A stretch of 64,000 nucleotides of DNA from JAKVAV01 sp047632755 (GTDB lineage: Bacteria; Bacteroidota; Bacteroidia; Flavobacteriales_D; Cryomorphaceae), in the NCBI GenBank assembly GCA_047632755.1, contig JBLIDT010000003.1:1-64000 (forward strand), in the 5' to 3' direction. The notes below the pieces were generated by a model. The model worked only from the letters and a program-made list of their open reading frames with translations. It was not told where the DNA came from and ran no database searches. Position 1 is the stretch's first letter. The number at the start of each line of letters is the position of its first letter. This document shows, in pieces, positions 61,836 to 64,000 of the stretch. Position numbers and translations under genes: made by a program.

Positions 61836-62447
61836 TTGACAGATCCAGAAAAAAAAGATTCCGACTCCACAGGTCAATTCCGTCATTTCGTTTTGCATAA
61901 GCCACAGCGATATTTATCGCAATTGATCAACAACCAAGACCGCCGAAAGAACAAGAAGCTTCTCGGTGAACTGTATGATTTTCCAGAGGGAACCATGGCC
62001 ATTGGCAGACTCGATGAAAAGTCAGAAGGGCTCTTGCTCCTCACCACTAATGGAAAGGTAAGCAACCTGATTCTCAGCAAAAAATTTGAAAAAGAATACT
62101 TCGCCCAAGTTGACGGCATCGCCACAGAGGCGGCTATCGAAGAGTTGAAAACAGGAGTGGAGATCACCGTAGGCAAGGAACCTTATACCACAACTCCTTG
62201 TCAGGCGAGAATCTTGGAAGAAGTCCCCTCATTTCTCGGGGAATCAAAACACGTGAGGGACGATCGGCATGGCCCGACTTCTTGGATCTCCGTTACGCTT
62301 ACCGAAGGAAAGTTTAGGCAAGTGCGGAAGATGACTGCTGCCGCTGGTTTCCCCACCTTGAGGCTAGTTCGAGTCAGAATTGCATCTACAACTTTGGAAG
62401 GTCTGCTGTCTGGAGAAGTAGTAGAAGTGGATCAATTCAAACTTTAA
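61836..62447 (+). CDS. RsuA/RluE-family pseudouridine synthase
   Basis: 203 residues from TTG 61836. The catalytic motif is GRLDEKSEGLLLLT with D60, followed by the usual EKEYFAQVDG and a late TEGKFRQVRKMTAAAGFPTL. No S4 domain precedes the catalytic part (RluE-like). It modifies a uridine in rRNA or tRNA. Co-transcribed with the App1 gene (gap 2) and PNPOx gene (gap 24). Confidence 0.92.
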   Translation: MTDPEKKDSDSTGQFRHFVLHKPQRYLSQLINNQDRRKNKKLLGELYDFPEGTMAIGRLDEKSEGLLLLTTNGKVSNLILSKKFEKEYFAQVDGIATEAAIEELKTGVEITVGKEPYTTTPCQARILEEVPSFLGESKHVRDDRHGPTSWISVTLTEGKFRQVRKMTAAAGFPTLRLVRVRIASTTLEGLLSGEVVEVDQFKL

Positions 62448-62471
62448 CATGGTTTTCGCTGTTTTGATTCT

Positions 62472-63047
62472 ATGGGAAAAGTCATTGAAGCTCACCACGA
62501 TTTAGCGACAATTCGAAGACTCTGCATCGGACAGCTGGCAAGAGGAATACAACAGAAAAATCACCCCTTTCGAGAAGTGGCAATGTCCACTGCCGCTGAT
62601 ATCCCAAATATTCGGATGGTGGTTTTGAGAAAACTGGAACAAACTCCTTTGTCCATATTGGTTTACACCGATAGCCGTTCGGATAAGATTGCCGAGCTAA
62701 AAGCCAATCCGCACGCAACATTTCTATTTTGGCATCCCACATCTAAGTTTCAGCTCAAGCTGAAAACCAAAGTCGTGACCCACCACAAGGACAAAATCGC
62801 AATAGAACATTATAAGACAATAGGCGAAAGAGGGAGAGAGTCGTACAATACTGAGCAAGCTCCTGGCTCGGCAATAGACTCCGAGAAAGACCTTGAAACT
62901 ATACTGAAAGAAAAATTCGATGACCGCTATTTTTGCGTTTTGGAATGCATTGTATTTGAAATGGAAGCACTTCAACTGAGACGCGAAGGGCATATAAGAG
63001 CACTGTTTTCTCTTGAAGCGGGCGAACAGAATTTCATTGTGCCTTAA
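62472..63047 (+). CDS. PNPOx-like FMN flavoprotein
   Basis: 191 residues with the split-barrel fold of pyridoxamine 5'-phosphate oxidase-like proteins: MVVLRKLEQTPLSILVYTDS (FMN-binding first strands), NPHATFLFWHPTSKFQLKLK, and a late ILECIVFEMEALQLRREG-like end. The C-terminal PNPOx dimerisation motif is absent, so it is a paralog (flavin reductase or Pdx recycling). Last gene of the App1 operon. Confidence 0.88.
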   Translation: MGKVIEAHHDLATIRRLCIGQLARGIQQKNHPFREVAMSTAADIPNIRMVVLRKLEQTPLSILVYTDSRSDKIAELKANPHATFLFWHPTSKFQLKLKTKVVTHHKDKIAIEHYKTIGERGRESYNTEQAPGSAIDSEKDLETILKEKFDDRYFCVLECIVFEMEALQLRREGHIRALFSLEAGEQNFIVP

Positions 63048-63111
63048 TCGAATTTTCCCACTAAACTCTCAGAAGTCAAGCTATAATAGGAAATTCTTAC
63101 GCACTCATCCA

Positions 63112-63123
63112 AACGCTAGCGTT
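63112..63123. repeat. 12-bp palindrome AACGCTAGCGTT
   Basis: Perfect dyad in the 151-base gap between convergent genes; followed by TCTTTT on the plus strand, so it may serve as a short terminator. Confidence 0.4.
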
Positions 63124-63198
63124 CTTTTATGGCATCATCGTTACGGACTTTAACCGTCCCATTTTTGACTTAACACTGCGCCGCCCTGACCACATCAA

Positions 63199-64000
63199 CT
63201 AATAGTCCGTCTTGATCTTCTTATCAAAAGGCACTTTAAACTGATAGAGCACATCTCCCGAATTTTTGTCGTCGAGCACATCCAGACCATACTTTACTTT
63301 CTTGGGATCTCCGATCACCAATGTCCCGAACATGCGGTCCCAAATAGAAAAAATGTTTCCGTAGTTGCTATCCGTCCACGGGCGCTCAAAGTGGTGGTGA
63401 AACTTATGCATATTGGGCGTAATAAATACAAGTCCAATGGTCTTGTCAACCCAAGTGGGCACTGTAATGTTTGCGTGAGTGGAGTACGTGAAAAAGACGG
63501 TGATAATTCTATAAAGTAAATAAAAGGAGAGAGGCGCGCCTACAATGAGAGCGGCCAGTAATGAGAAGACTTCGCGCATGATATAGTCTCCAGGATGATG
63601 CCTCGTTCCGCTTGTTACATCTACCTCTGTATCGCTGTGGTGAACCATGTGAAAGCGCCACATGAAACTAACCTTATGCAGCAGGAAGTGAACAAAGTAT
63701 TGTGCTACCAAGTCGAATACCATCAATGCAATGAGCAGGTTGGCCCACAAGGGGAGATCAAATAGGAAAAGCAGACCGAACTCATTTATTTGAGTCCAGT
63801 TGAACACCCCGACGGTTAAAACCCCAAATAGAACATTGATGACGAGAGTAGTGCTCAGAAAAATCAAATTGATCTTAGCGTGTTTCCACTTTTTGTAGCT
63901 ATGCGAAATAAGTGGATAAACTCCTTCCGCAATCCAAGCTACTCCGATACATGAAATAACCCAAGCCAGCTTTTGCCAGGTAGGCATGTTCTCAAAAAAC
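63199..64000 (-). CDS. Sterol desaturase / fatty acid hydroxylase family protein, 5' end beyond the window
   Basis: At least 262 residues are read, from an internal ATG 63987; the frame is open to the right edge, reading FFEN before that ATG, so the true start is probably outside. Four or five membrane helices and the iron-binding His clusters are seen (numbered from ATG 63987): HFLLH (H100, H104), FHMVHHSD (H113, H116, H117), TRHHP (H130, H131) and MHKFHHHFERP. This is a di-iron membrane hydroxylase or desaturase, acting on lipid, carotenoid or sterol-like substrates. Confidence 0.93.
   Translation of the reverse strand, partial: FFENMPTWQKLAWVISCIGVAWIAEGVYPLISHSYKKWKHAKINLIFLSTTLVINVLFGVLTVGVFNWTQINEFGLLFLFDLPLWANLLIALMVFDLVAQYFVHFLLHKVSFMWRFHMVHHSDTEVDVTSGTRHHPGDYIMREVFSLLAALIVGAPLSFYLLYRIITVFFTYSTHANITVPTWVDKTIGLVFITPNMHKFHHHFERPWTDSNYGNIFSIWDRMFGTLVIGDPKKVKYGLDVLDDKNSGDVLYQFKVPFDKKIKTDY

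Overview
The window looks like chromosome of a free-living, probably marine Bacteroidota member close to Flavobacteriales (Cryomorphaceae-like). Three intact secreted proteins end in type IX secretion (T9SS) sorting domains. Families typical of the phylum are present: a YpdA-like disulfide reductase, the DUF1599/DoxX (BT_3928-like) pair, DUF6515, DUF418 and 7TMR-DISM kinases. TTG and GTG starts are common and most starts lack a clear Shine-Dalgarno site. Genus cannot be read from the sequence alone. No rRNA, tRNA, CRISPR array or intact insertion sequence was seen.

Layout. 1-0.6 kb: the end of a DUF1566 gene whose 3' end looks like the variable repeat of a diversity-generating retroelement (DGR), followed by a truncated Avd-like gene; no template repeat or reverse transcriptase is visible. 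0.99-7.8 kb: the most unusual locus, a translationally coupled operon of an E1-like/nitroreductase fusion (Rv1355c family), an acyltransferase-like protein, a 7TMR-DISM histidine kinase and a receiver-kinase hybrid, with a divergent lone receiver. 7.8-11.2 kb: envelope barrels and lipoproteins, then a Tat-exported superoxide dismutase. 11.4-18.4 kb: housekeeping (YpdA-like, FolP, DUF1599, DoxX, OppB-like permease, TpiA) with a repeat-rich gene-free stretch before tpiA. 18.7-25 kb: barrel, periplasmic metallo-hydrolase, a BlaI/M56 pair with twin operators, and an HTH-TPR regulator. 24.7-34.2 kb: small envelope and lipoprotein genes, serine hydrolase, TylF-type methyltransferase, an ECF sigma factor with a membrane partner, and an acetyltransferase.

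34.3-49.5 kb: secreted T9SS substrates alternating with decayed genes (a T9SS-substrate remnant and an acyloxyacyl-hydrolase-like remnant), plus threonine dehydratase, a VIT transporter, a cyclase-TPR-AraC fusion and an alcohol dehydrogenase. 49.5-56.6 kb: a truncated gene ending in a perfect 37-bp hairpin, DUF418, a glycosyltransferase, peptidase E, decayed VOC and serine hydrolase genes, a Crp/Fnr regulator, SRPBCC and YjdM. 56.6-64 kb: a DoxX-like membrane protein with a small partner, oligopeptidase B, an App1 phosphatase/pseudouridine synthase/PNPOx-like operon, and a sterol desaturase running off the right edge.

Functional reading. The 0.99-7.8 kb locus couples an apparent small-molecule synthesis module (adenylating E1-like domain, FMN nitroreductase, acyltransferase) to a two-component relay without any DNA-binding output; this is the best candidate for an undescribed system. 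Elsewhere, regulation relies on one-component fusions, and at least six genes are broken, indicating ongoing local gene loss.
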